Below the pieces are notes generated by a model. The model did not search any database and was not told where the DNA came from. It worked only from the letters and a program-made list of their open reading frames with translations. Positions 10,139 through 21,312 of a DNA stretch of 64,000 nt are shown here, piece after piece. This stretch comes from Dendrolimus kikuchii (taxonomy: Eukaryota > Arthropoda > Insecta > Lepidoptera > Lasiocampidae). A program made the translations under genes and the position numbers. The stretch is taken from assembly GCA_019925095.2 (NCBI GenBank), contig CM034412.1:9628501-9692500 (forward strand), read 5' to 3'. Within the stretch, counting starts at the first letter, position 1; each line of letters begins with the position of its first letter.

Positions 10139-10540
10139 ACCGACTTCACAAACTAAAAAGTATAAAACAACTTAATAAACTATATAAGAATTTTTGACTA
10201 AGAATTTATTTAGTTTATTAAGAAACAAAATAATATTCTGTTTTTCGTGCATACCCCGCAAGGGAACTGGCTCGAAGTTATTGTATGTATGTATGTACAA
10301 AATAATATAAATTTTTTCTATATCTTGAAATCGGTGCCAAGTAAACCTTAAAAAATTACAATATTTTGCAACATTTTGTTGTTATAACAGTGTATATGGT
10401 AAATTTTATGGTTTGCTCGGCAGCGACTTCAAGATGTAGAAAATTTTATATTATTTTGTCTCTTAATAAAAGAAATAAATTCTTAGTCAAAAGTCTTTAT
10501 TAAGTTATTTTATACTATTTATATTTTTTGAAATCAGTTT
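10139..10540. mobile_element. Fold-back (large inverted repeat) element
   Basis: The left arm (10139-10236 continuing at 10309-10350) is the diverged reverse complement of the right arm (about 10410-10540). Shared landmarks include TGACTAAGAATTTATT, AACAAAATAATAT/AGACAAAATAATAT and ATCTTGAAATCGGTGCC/ATCTTGAAGTCGCTGCC. The arms are about 130 bp each with a short loop. No ORF. A related fold-back is at 59320-59530. Confidence 0.65.
10237..10296 (+). mobile_element. 60-bp LINE 3' tail insertion (family T)
   Basis: It carries the end of the family-T LINE (CCCCGCAAGGGAACTGGCTC then GAAGTTATTG and TGTATGTATG), bounded by the exact 12-bp repeat ACAAAATAATAT (10225-10236 and 10297-10308). This is an extreme 5' truncation. 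Confidence 0.75.
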
Positions 10541-10544
10541 TTTA

Positions 10545-10900
10545 TTTGCGACACGCGATCGTAGCCGAAAGTATGTTGCAACACGCGATCGGCTCCGTTC
10601 GCCTGTCATCGTATGCGATCGGAAACTAGAATTAATTAATCCGGATATTAATAATTAGAACATGTCAACATGGTAGGAATGGAACTATTGTTATGATTAT
10701 TATGATATGTTCGCAAGCGACGGTACGGAGCCAATCGTATACTTCGACATCCTGCCGGGCGCGATCGGCTGTCACCGCATTCGACCGTGTCCTTTCCGAT
10801 GCGATGCAATGCGAGCCGATTGGTGGAAATCGTCCCTTAGGAAATAAACATGTTTGACTGTCTATTATAAAAAAAAAATCCATAGCACGATTGTATGCCC
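10545..10900. repeat. Candidate MITE, G+C-rich patches
   Basis: It contains GACACGCGATCG, CAACACGCGATCGGCTCCG and GCGATGCAATGCGAGCCGAT. Part is repeated in inverse at 9226-9260. I could not fix termini or a target duplication. Confidence 0.3.
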
Positions 10901-11924
10901 GTGAGCGGCTATCCTAATAAAACTTATTGATCGACAGTAGTGATCAGAAATGAAACAACCAGTAATCAGATCTAATTCAATTACAGATCACAACGGGGCC
11001 GAAACAAGATTATCTAGCGAAAGTCAAACATCACATCGGTTTTATTTCTTTTGAAATCTTTATCTGTCAACATCGTTTATTCGAAACCGGGTTGTTTTCC
11101 ATTGAATTTCAAAAAATACTTGACGAATATTATTCAATCAATTATGCCTTGGTTGTAAGTATATTTGAACCTTGATTTTTTTCCACCTGATAATATAAGC
11201 TATACGGAGGAGGGAAATATACATTTTTTACGACTTTAGTAGATATCTCGCCACCTATTGCGTTGATTAATAACATCTTTAAGGAACATGATGGATATAC
11301 AAACTTTTTGTATATGTTAAATTTGAATTTAATATTAGAATGCGTGGCTGTCTTAAGTTGTTTCTGCCACCATTGAAGTAACACTCGAAAATATATCTCG
11401 TAACAACGTAGACCTTTCGTGGATTTATTAATCGCGACTTCTTAGCCCCCAACAGGCTCGATATGTCTCTTCTCTATTTTGACATTTCATTGGTAACACC
11501 ACAAACCATCACATCATCCTTTACACAATACATTACTTTCATCTCTTTTATGGGTTTAATACAGCATAATAAATAATAATTTCGTTAAGCTTTCAATACC
11601 ATTTCATTAATTATCAATATGACCCGAGGATAAATAGGATTAAAATGAGTTCAATAATAATTTTATTCGTTTCATACGTAATGAAACATTCTGACTAATT
11701 GCCACACACATTTTCACATTAATTAAATCGTAGCTCTTATGAACAGTTGGTAGTAATTACGCATCGCCCTTTATTGGCAATAAATTGACTGTTATTACAA
11801 ATAATTTTACGCTTTATATATAGCGCTAATTGACGTTACACCGGACAATATTATTATTTTTATTTTTATTAATATTGTTTTATTTATAAACCAGGTCGGA
11901 AATTAATGAAAATAAATGAAAATT
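10901..11924. other. A+T-rich unannotated stretch
   Basis: No gene or bounded repeat recognised. The 80-residue minus ORF at 11142-11384 lacks motifs. Confidence 0.4.
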
Positions 11925-11942
11925 TGTATTATAAATGAGAAT

Positions 11943-14134
11943 CATCATCATCATCCGAGCGTTAAATCCCGGTTGCGTTCGGAGCGTTCACTCCGACGCC
12001 CAGGATCCGCTTTCCTACTTTTTCTACTCCACTTCGCGCGGTCTTCGGCATCCCCCGTTTTGAGACCATTGGCACGCATGTCATCCTTCACAACGTCAAG
12101 CCAACATTTCTTGAGCCTTCCCCTTCGACCGGGAGCTGGCGGAGGCGGCATGGCTAGACATTTGTTCCCCACATAATTAGCTGGTCTGCGTAAAACGTGC
12201 CCGTACCAGCGTAAGCGACACTCTTGCAGCTTGTCTGCTATGTCATGGACATGAAGTCTGCCGCGGATGCGGGAGTTCCTGACCCGGTCTTTCCGCGTCA
12301 CTCCACAAATCTAACGCAGCATATTCATCTCCGTAACACGCAGTTCTTGCTTGTGTCGCTCAAGTACAGGCCACGGTTCACTGCCATACAAAAGGACAGG
12401 TCTAATGATGGATTTATAGACCTGTCCTTTTAATTTAATCATCATTTTGGGGTCACAAATGACACCTGTCACCTCACGCCACTTGGCCCAAGCTGCAGTG
12501 ATACGGGCCTTGACGTCGTGGTCGATATCCCCGGATGCACTAAGTACAGATCCCAAGTACTTAAACTGATCCGTGCGCTCGACCGTGTCTTCGCATATGC
12601 GCACGGATGTGGGATCTGTAGTATTCCAGGCCAAGTACTCAGTCTTCGCCACATTTAGTTTCAGACGGCCGTTCTCTAGCGACCTTTTCCACGCATTTAC
12701 ACGTCGCACCAGGCGCCCCCTGTCCGAATCTGCCAGCGCGATATCGTCAGCATACATGAGCAACTATGGAGGTTGCTCATGCGCATCTCTGATGCTGTTC
12801 TACACTTCGTCTAATATCACGCTGAACAGAAACGGGCTAAGGACAGATCCCTGGTGCACTCCTACGGTTATGGGGAAGGGTGTGGTGTCGCCAACAGCGG
12901 TCCGAACTATGGAATCGGAATCACGGTACATGTCCCGAATAATGACAATATAGATTTCTGGCACCCCTTTGGACCTCAGTGCCCATCAGATCATCACGCG
13001 AGGAACACAGTCGAAGGCCTTCTGCAGATTCAAAAACAGGAAATGCAGAGGCGTATTCTTCGTCCTGTATTTCTCCATGATGATCCTTAGGGCAAAAACA
13101 GGGTCCATGGTACCATGCCCTGAGCGAAACCCATATTGACATCCCGAGACAGTGCACTCCTGCCGGATCCGAGAGTCGATTATGTGCTCAAAGAGCTTCA
13201 TGGTGTGGAACATTACCTTTATTCCGCGGTAATTTTCGCACTTCTGCACCGATCCCTTACCTTTGAAGACTAGGGCGATAAAACTCAGTCTCCATTGGCT
13301 CGGGATTTTTCCGGTGAGGAGTATGCGGTTAAAAAGGATTGTTAAAATGCCCACACCACGAGGACCCATTGCCTTCCAGGCTTCGATGGGGACCCCATCA
13401 GCTCCGACAGCTTTCCGATTCCTCATGGGGCAAAGAGTAGGGCTCTTCAGGCTTCTTCAGGCGTTATCGGTGGTACTAGTCCTTGATTCGGAGAGAGGTT
13501 CGGTGGCTGTACCTCTTTGTGCTGCTTATTCAGCAGCTCGTGGAAGTACGAGCGCCATCTCTCCTTCACCGCGAGGTCCTCGCATAACAGGTTACCGCAG
13601 GATCTTTAAAACAGCGGCACTTGCAAATATCCTGTTCCACTTTGATCCTGGAACGTACCAAATTATAAATGAGCTTCTGCCCCTCAGACGATTCCAACTT
13701 ATCGTACATCGATCGAGTGTGGTCTCGTCTGGCTCTGGCTACAGGTCTTTTAGTGGTACGTTTTGCGGCCCTGTATGCGTCGCGGTCTTCAGGAGATGTG
13801 GACGCTTGCCACTTTTTGAAGAGGGTTTTCTCCATCCTAACCTCTCTCTGGACTGCGTCGTTCCACCACCAAGTCTCCTTATCACACTTGCGTCCACCCT
13901 TAGACACACCTAGCACTGCCTTTGCTGCTTTAGTAATGGCTGCCTGGATCTTGTCCCAGTGATTCTGGATTAATTCACTGTCAGCTCCGACACAGATCTC
14001 GACGGATGCTGAAGCGAACTCCTGGGATTTGCCTTCATCTAGCAGCCACCACCTAATTTGGCGTCGACAATGCTCAACGGATTTGTCTTTGGGTTTTACG
14101 CAGAGATCCATGACAAGGAGACGGTGTTGTGCCG
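11943..14134 (-). pseudogene. RTE-type LINE, 5'-truncated, 18-bp TSD
   Basis: The minus strand reads, in order: the linker between endonuclease and RT (13566-14111, WWWNDAVQREVRMEKTLFKKW), RT core (13426-12986, RKAVGADGVPIEAWK, NYRGIKVM, YGFRSGHGTMD, LQKAFDCVPR), the RT thumb side (12763-12311, YADDIALADS and KYLGSVLSASGDI) and the C-terminal tail (12301-11951, TRKDRV, LRWYGHVLRRP). The AP endonuclease is missing. Frameshifts split the frame into at least four pieces. The 3' end is a short GAT-repeat tail. The exact 18-bp repeat TGTATTATAAATGAGAAT at 11925-11942 and 14135-14152 bounds it, so it is a single target-primed insertion, dead on arrival. Confidence 0.88.
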
Positions 14135-14152
14135 TGTATTATAAATGAGAAT

Positions 14153-14760
14153 ATTATTGGAAAATAATTAGGATAAATTTTAGATTATAATTTTAACAGA
14201 TTTTTTTATATACAAAAGCGCAATACATAGTATAAAAACACAAATATTACCTAAAATGCAACAGTTATAATGTAACTGAGAAACATTAATTTGGCTATCT
14301 GAACTACAAGCCTAACAGACGTACAGCACCGTTGCCGCCACTACTACGTTCACACCACTCAAATGATGTCAACGATAGACTTCTTTCTGGTAGATTATTT
14401 ATAACAACTGGTTATTAAGAAACAACAACTGTAATAAAAACGGAATTAACACCCTTTGTACGTCACTCATTTTTCTCAGTAACTACAAATACTTAGTGTA
14501 TTTAGATGAAAGATAAGAAAGAATATTATTATATGGCAACGTCATCACTAAGGGGTTAATTTTTTTTCTACTCATGAGGTCTTCAATAATCATAACAATA
14601 TTTCTTGATGATTTTTTATTAAAATCAATACTTCGAAATTGAAATTGGGAGATATTTACTTACAGATTATTTAAACTTCTAATACTAAGGAAAACATGCC
14701 CCATAGTTAAAAAAAAATATACCTCACAATAATAAATAGTTCATTAAACATATGATACAC
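14153..14760. other. A+T-rich unannotated stretch
   Basis: No gene or repeat boundary recognised. Confidence 0.4.
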
Positions 14761-14761
14761 T

Positions 14762-15005
14762 AGCGGTCCCGGTAGAAGTTGACTTGTCCTGAAAAAAAAT
14801 TACCCATTTTTTCTTCTAATAAATATAGTATAATAATAATTTTTAAAACTTTTGAGATATACGTAAATATAGCCTATGTTATTTAGGGGAAAAATAGCAT
14901 TCTAATGATGAAAGAATTTTTGAAATCGGTCCAGTAGTTTTTGAGTTTATTCGTTACAAACATACAAAAATACAAATATTTCCTTTTCATGATATTAAGG
15001 TAGAT
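14762..15005 (-). mobile_element. Helitron-like repeat (family C)
   Basis: The plus strand starts ACTAGCGGTCCCGGTAGAAG, the complement of an end in CCGCTAG-T. Inside are GAAATCGGTCCAGTAGTTTT and a CATACA-rich end, as in copies at 37379-37698 and 43160-49398. Confidence 0.45.
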
Positions 15006-15013
15006 ATACACAT

Positions 15014-15140
15014 ACATACATACACAAACTATTACATTAAGCATCATGGCTTGGATATTATCCACGCTAAATTATACAGCAAAAAGCGTGTATTGTTATT
15101 TTAGGTTATTGAATTCTAAATATATGCCAGGGGTGAACGT
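15014..15140. repeat. Unclassified repeat shared with 23510-23612
   Basis: Starting at CACAAACTATTACATTAA, about 75 bp (through GGCTTGGATATTATCCACGC and AAAAAGCGT) is nearly identical to 23510-23595. Class unknown. Confidence 0.55.
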
Positions 15141-15844
15141 TAACTAACGATAGGGGTGGTCCGACCTCACGACCTGTTTGCTCAGTGGATTGGAGAAGCC
15201 TGTCTGAGAAATCATTTATGGCAACGGCATAATGGCCATGCAAATACCTAAGCATAGACAAAAGTGACAAACAAGAATATATCATCATATGTTGTTTTGT
15301 TTGTTTGAAAAAAAAATAAAAGAAATATTTAAAGAAATAGCGACGAACTATAACGGCCAGCGGTTTCAGAGCTGACCGGGATCTTTAAGAGACTGGTTTA
15401 GAATATAATATTATATAGCAACGAAGAGACACTTTTACTTAGACGTGTCCTGCTCACGGCCCGATAAAATTCTATCGTCTCTTGTTTTGGGAGGCTATCT
15501 ACGATTTTATTTCTTGATATATATGACTGCTAAGGAGGTTAGTCGTTACAATACTTACATTGCTGACATGTATCTTAAAAAAAACATATTTTAAGAATTT
15601 GTACGCCACATTTTTAACAAACAAGGTTTGCATTCAGCTTATTGCGGTGCCGACATAATATTCGACACAATTAGCTCACAGTTAACCATTTCTCGCCGAC
15701 ATGCTGTGAGAGCATAGTATCACACCGATCGAGCAGGCCCCAACAGTTGTAATCAAGATAATAATGATTCCAGCATTCATGTCAAAACGTTCTTAGCTAG
15801 GTAATTGGTTTTCTGTAGGAAAATTAAACAGGCCATGTATAAAG
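15141..15844. other. Unannotated stretch
   Basis: About 15700-15800 carries a scrap (ATCACACCGATCGAGC, ATGATTCCAGCAT) that also occurs near 34270 and 56750 beside family-J repeats. It is probably jockey-type LINE 3' UTR. No gene. Confidence 0.35.
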
Positions 15845-16245
15845 GTACTGAATAGAATCCGAGCAGATCATTTCCCAACAAGAAGTTTTGGCCACCTCAT
15901 GGGCAAAGTTAATTCTCCCAACTGCCTACTATGTGGAACTTGTGCATTCTTTCCATTCTGGAAGCTGACGAACAACCCCGAGACTTCTTAACCTCTCTCC
16001 AAAAGAGTTTGATATTCGCCTCGAAGTTCTCCGTCAGCTTCTAGGATGTCCAACATCTTTTAATGGAATTCAGCAAAATAAAGATGGCAGAGAACAACTG
16101 ATGAGGGCGTTGGGACTGCATCGTTTTGATGTAGGTATTTTAATAGAAGTTCTATCAGAGCCAGCCTCAAAGGAGACTAGTTTGTTGGCCAGCTCATTAT
16201 TTAAAATTTAATATATAAATTATTATTATATATTATTATTATTAC
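15845..16245 (+). pseudogene. LINE ORF2 C-terminal fragment with (ATT)n tail
   Basis: The conceptual translation has RIRADHFPTRSFGHLMGK followed by PNCLLCGTC, a C-terminal Cys-rich region typical of LINE ORF2. After a frameshift it continues FDIRLEVLRQLLGCP to a stop at about 16211. An ATTATT-rich tail follows at 16218-16245. It is 5'-truncated. Confidence 0.55.
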
Positions 16246-16249
16246 ATAT

Positions 16250-16385
16250 TGTAGCTATTGAAATCAAAAAACACCCAAATTTCAATAGAGAAAATGGTTG
16301 GCAAGTACCACCTGTTTGGGATCCAATCATCAAAACTATTAAGACCCAAACCCAGCAAAAATCAGCTGCCAGATTTAATATATAA
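16250..16385 (+). pseudogene. Penelope-like element C-terminal scrap
   Basis: It encodes AIEIKKHPNFNRENGWQVPP and DPIIKTIKTQTQQKSAARF, nearly the same as the end of the Penelope-like protein at 30350-30480. It joins directly after the (ATT)n tail of the previous fragment. Confidence 0.7.
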
Positions 16386-17279
16386 GGTATTGTATGATTA
16401 AGAGATGATCGGGCTGACATAACTCTGTAGCAAAAGTCCCACATAATTAAAGAGAAAAAAAAAGCTAGGTATTTGATATATTATATTGATTTGTATATTT
16501 ATCCTATTGAAACTTCTAGAACAAACAGAGTATAGTAAAATGTGGTATAAATCAATATGGTGTAGACAGACATGAAACATATCTAGTATATGTATACATA
16601 AATCTGTACAACAAGCTTAATTGGGAGTTACTGTTGTTGTTACTAATTGATTGCCGTACAAACAAGACTTTCCATGCATACGTCTATGATTGGCCTACCA
16701 GCATCGTTCACTCTCTTGTCACCATAGGGTCCAAGGACATGGTTTATAGTAAATAATTAAATTGATTTTTTATTTAATATCCTTAGCCTAATAAGGAAAC
16801 TTTGTCCGTATATTATAAAAAAATCTATATTGGATACCTGTTGAAGATTCGAATTTTTAATTAACATTAGTGAATAACTTTAACACATTTCTGAATATTC
16901 CTTAAATATATTCAAAACAATAAAAAACCACACATTATAGAACACATTTGTTTATCTTAACTTATTAAAACTTTAGTATAAAGTTAGTTTCTTTGTGCAA
17001 AACTAGATGTCTCTGTACGGAAATAAAACATGGTATAGTTAACAATACACAAAAAATATACTTTGTTGTCTAATAATATACTGGTTAGCTCTGGTTTCCC
17101 TTCATAACGTATAAATCTTTCGCCTTTTACTAAAGATTTCCGTGGAGGGGAACACTCAAATGAGTCTATAAGAATTTTTGATTGCCCCGCATTGCGGGGT
17201 TTAAAATACTGAGTATGCACAACTACAAACACTATTGGCACACTGGACGGTAGCATGGGAAAAATCACTCACCAAGAAG
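16386..17279. other. A+T-rich unannotated stretch
   Basis: No gene seen. The 94-residue minus ORF 16984-17268 has no recognised motif. Confidence 0.4.
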
Positions 17280-17328
17280 AAAAGAGTGATATATATCTTT
17301 TTGATACAAAGATATATATCACTCTTTT
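17280..17328. repeat. Perfect inverted repeat, 21-bp arms, 7-nt loop
   Basis: Arms 17280-17300 and 17308-17328 are exact reverse complements around TTGATAC. The core GTGATATATATC recurs, more diverged, at about 17371, 17705 and 17860, so the 17.28-17.90 kb region may be a cluster of MITE ends. Confidence 0.7.
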
Positions 17329-18690
17329 ATATCTTTAACTCTATCTTTATCAATTCCAGACAAGACGAGTTATTATTTGTGAGTGATATACTGATAAACT
17401 GATATGGAAAAAATATAAACAAATAGAGTGAAAAAGTATAATAAAATTAATTACATTAAAACAAAATTACACCATAAAATGATAGTGGTGCGATTTATTT
17501 TGCCTTGCTATTATATTCGGTTTCCTCGTTCACTTATTAGGTTTGCGCAGTGCGCGGGCTAATTATTCTTTCTCTTTTCTGTCTAGTTTCTTCTCATTCG
17601 GATCTTTAGTCATCGCGTGGAACAGGAATGAACTAAAGAGTTAAAGATATAAAGACACATTTTGAATGCAAGTGATATACAAATCTAATCACTCTTCGCG
17701 TCGGATATATATCTTTTGAGTTAATCACTCAGGAGTTACACACCGCTACTGGATGGGAAATCGGGGCGACGGCAAACAACACAGATAATAATTGACAGGG
17801 ACAATATTAACCAGACTTATACAAAACGGCTTACTAAAAAGAAAGATATATTTCGCTCTAAAGATATGTATCACTCCCATTCAGAGAAGAAATTGGAAGA
17901 CGTCTCTCGCTCTAGCTCTTTCAAAAGCTAGAGCGAGCCGTGTTGTGAGTTGTAACGCTCACGGCGAAAATAAAGATGATTATGCAATATTTTTATTGTT
18001 TTATATCAACGGAAATTGTCAACTAGTATTCTCATCTTTATTTTTTTCGGCACTAAGATCTATTTACACTGTAAGTATTAACGACATTGTGCTCTGCGTT
18101 GGCAACTGACGCGATTGAGCCGTTGAGGTATGCGTTTACTGAGTGAATGAGAGATAAGTTTTAAAATGCGATATAGTTCATTGTGATCTCTCTTTCCCGA
18201 GCTAGGCTACTCAAGACTGATGTCAACTGTGACATATATAATTGTGTTTCTGTTTTAAGTAAATCGAGGTGTATAAATAGTTACTACTCACTCATAGTCA
18301 GATTCAAATAATGAATATGGACCGATAGATAATACTTTAATACTCACCAAAATATCAAACACAATACAATACTTAAAATGTTTTTAGATTTTTAAAGTGA
18401 AACTTCTTTAGAATCGTTGTGATTTGAAACTCGATGAAACGGAAAAGCGACACTATAAAGAGATAAACATATAAATCTATAGAACTAAGCCTGCAAGAGA
18501 ATGAGGTAGAATACACTATATTTAATAATTTAAGCACTATACTCATACAGACAGAGTTGGAAATGTTTTGAAGTTTTTCGTTAATACTTCGAATTTCGTG
18601 TTTTAAAGCTTAAATATATTATAACGATATATTATATGAAATGTGATGACACGAAATTTAAAATCCTTCCCACCCCTTATTTCATTTCTA
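17329..18690. other. Unannotated stretch with a second hairpin
   Basis: 17906-17917 and 17926-17937 (CTCGCTCTAGCT / AGCTAGAGCGAG) form a perfect 12-bp hairpin with an 8-nt loop. The ORF 17792-18109 has no motif. No gene called. Confidence 0.45.
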
Positions 18691-19371
18691 CTGCGTGTTA
18701 TGGTGTTTGAAACAGAAGAAACCAGAACGAATGCAAGGATAATGGTCGATGATGTTATGCTGGATCAAGTGAATGAGTTTGTATATCTTGAATGTGCTTT
18801 TAGCAGGGATGGAAGATACACCGCTGATATAGAAAGAAGAGTGAATTTGAGGAATAGTGTGAATGGAGCGTTAGGTAAACTTCTAGGCGCTAAGAACCTC
18901 AGGCAGAAGGCCCAGCTTGCCGTACACAACGCGGTGCTGGTACCTACGCTCACGTATGGAAGCAAGAGTTGGGTATGGAAGAGAGAGCATGAAAGTAGAG
19001 TAAACGCGGTCGAGATACGAGCACTGTGCAAAATCTGCGGAGTGACGCTCGCGGACCGCGTTCGTAATACCGAAGTAAGAAAGAGAGTTGGTCTGAAAGA
19101 GAGTGTCGGGATGAAGGTAAGGAAAGGAATGCTCCGGTGGTTCGGGCATGTGGAAAGAATGCATGATGAAAGAATGACTAAACACATATACAATGCAAAA
19201 GTGGATGGATGCAGTAGTCGTGGAAGGCTACGACACACCTTCCATGATCAAATTCATCGTGTACTAGCAGAAGGTGATGTCAGGGTGTGGAAGAATAAGC
19301 CTAAATGGCGCTCTGCTGATCGTGCCTACCCCGCAAGGGAACTGGCGTGAAGTTATGTATGTATGTATGTA

Positions 19372-19380
<9 letters not shown>
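18690..19380 (+). pseudogene. LINE ORF2 C-terminus (family T)
   Basis: The open frame to 19350 encodes the post-RT part of a LINE ORF2: DQVNEFVYLECAFSRDGRYT, LVPTLTYGSKSWVWKREHES, VNAVEIRAL, KGMLRWFGHVERMHDERM and the ending AYPARELA. The catalytic RT is not included (5'-truncated). Against 27699-27986 it lacks the segment SLKNRRACITRVMNVKEASE, an in-frame deletion. The 3' end runs into TGTATGTATG and then a (TA)n tract. The upstream ~15 residues in the frame belong to flanking DNA. Confidence 0.75.

Positions 19381-19430
<50 letters not shown>
19368..19430. repeat. (TA)n microsatellite
   Basis: Nearly pure TA run that grew from the TGTATG tail of the LINE just upstream. Confidence 0.9.
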
Positions 19431-19431
<1 letters not shown>

Positions 19432-19479
19432 CATTATTCACATACATACAATTATATAATGTATGTAAGTCCTTAAATA

Positions 19480-19714
19480 CTTTTTTTTTTTAAAAATTGG
19501 CAGACAAACACACATATTGTATATCCCCAAATTAAGCAAGTTACGCTTGTGTTATGGGTAATATACACTGGACTACACTGGGGTCGATCCCAGACACCCA
19601 GACCATAGTAAATAAAGGAGAAAATACGTTTCCGAAATTTACTGTACCAGGAATCGAACCCGGAGCCTCTGCGTTGTAGTGAGGTAGGCCGGCAAAGGCT
19701 TAGCCCGCTCAAGA
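19480..19714 (-). mobile_element. tRNA-derived SINE, family SA
   Basis: Minus strand. The B box GGTTCGATTCC is intact (complement at about 19651-19661). The head is truncated inside the A box (TTGAGCGGGCTAAG remains). The tail is a T run at 19480-19491 on the plus strand, that is poly(A). Confidence 0.78.
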
Positions 19715-19734
19715 CTTAAATTATACTTTTAAAA

Positions 19735-20043
19735 GTCGTGGTAGCGTAATGGCTAGCTAGCGCACGCGTCCCAAGCACAAACGGCGCGGGTTCGATCCTG
19801 GCCGGAACGCATGCACCACTTAATCAGTTTTCTGATCTAATGTGCATATTGTTCCATAAATCACGTGCTAACAACGGTGAAGGAAAACATCGTGATGCAA
19901 CCTGCACATCGAGATAACCGATGTGTCAAGCCTACCAAGCCTCCTTGGACAAGCGTAGCGGGTACACTGTCCGTACCCCCCTATAATGGGTGGCCCGAGC
20001 CCAGCAGTGGGACATTTATGGGCTGATATTATATTATTATTAC
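19735..20043 (+). mobile_element. tRNA-derived SINE, family SB, complete
   Basis: The head GTCGTGGTAGCGTAATGGCT resembles a polymerase III A box region; the B box GGTTCGATCC is at 19789-19798. The body includes GAAAACATCGTGATGCAACC, ACCTGCACATCGAGATAACC and GCCCAGCAGTGGGACATTTA. It ends GGGCTGATATTATATTATTA. These body lines are characteristic of a SINE group common in moths and butterflies. Confidence 0.8.
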
Positions 20044-20269
20044 TTTATTATGCTTTTATAAATTGTTTAAAATTGTAACTAAGTGCAATATAAGAGTAAT
20101 CGTGAACTGTTTGTTTCTTTTGGCTGTGCATCAAACAAGACGATGCATAAGTAAATGTGAGGTGGGTACATACTAGATTTTCATCCCCCACATTTCTAAG
20201 TATTTAAAGTAAAGTATTTGTGAACTTACATTATATAATTGTGTGTATATGTATAATGTATAATAAATA

Positions 20270-20317
<48 letters not shown>

Positions 20318-21312
20318 ATATATGGGTCAGTTTTTGCATGTGTGTGTTTTATGTAATACACCCATAAATATTTATCGCTTTTTATTTGAATTCGGTTTTG
20401 ATGTTTGTTAAAATTTTACTTATTTAGGTTTATGGTTTGGCAGCTAGGTCGTTACGCCAGACCTTAGATTATTTTATAGTGTCTTTATTTTATTAAATTT
20501 ATGTATAGCTCAGCTAAACTGATAGGTTATCAACTGACGACACTCAGCGGGGTTCTTGTGACAACTCGAAAGACCATATTTAACTATGCAGTTCGCATGT
20601 CTCACAAAAACAGATCATTACTACTCAAAAACTGTCAATATCCTACAAATACTGTTAATTTTAGAGTAATTTTACACATTTTTAGAAAATAAAACTGCAC
20701 AGTGCAACATCTCCTTTGAATTCCCGCAATAAATCCTTTTTTTATATTTACATCTTACTTTGTACATACAAAGCTTGAGAACACTACCTTAATATTCGTA
20801 GAAGCAATAACATCGTTGAAAATCGGTAGCCGAAATTCCTTTTGTGCCTTTACAATACACCGTTCCCAACAAGATCCCATGCGAGCATGCATACATTGAA
20901 CGCTTGCATATGCATGTGCGGAAATGTTTACATATGCAAGTGGATGTTTGCATATGCTCTTCAATCTATGGTCTTCTACAAGACACTGTTGGAAACAAAG
21001 ACGGCATGTGGAGTGATCGAATGTTGCACAAACGTTTACTGAGTACTTTGAACAACTTGATTGGTCTCAGGATTTGATACTCAAAGTAAATTTAGTCGTT
21101 ACTCAGTTTACTACACTTCATCGAATTGGTGTCTGAATTCAAACTGATTGTGCAAGTTGAGTGCGAAGGATTCAAATACTATTGAAACTGGATTCTGGTT
21201 TCTGTCTATTGTTCATTATCAGACGGTTAATTACGTGGTAAGGGTGCATGCTTATCAGCAACAGAAAGCATGAAAGTGACATCGAAAGAAGTGTAATATA
21301 AAAAAGTATTTT
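20044..21312. other. Unannotated stretch with (AT)n
   Basis: A (AT)n microsatellite lies at about 20270-20314. The rest is A+T-rich. ORFs at 20501-20692, 20755-20964 and 20842-21077 overlap on opposite strands and show no motif. Confidence 0.4.

Noticed and set aside
13263..13913. 216-codon plus-strand ORF (and 12573-12953, 13669-13962)
   Set aside because: Antisense shadows of the minus-strand RTE pseudogene, whose minus translation has clear RT motifs.
18765..19238. 157-codon minus-strand ORF
   Set aside because: Antisense to the family-T LINE C-terminus.
19274..19459. ORFs with long YI repeats (also 20173-20361)
   Set aside because: Translation of TA microsatellites.
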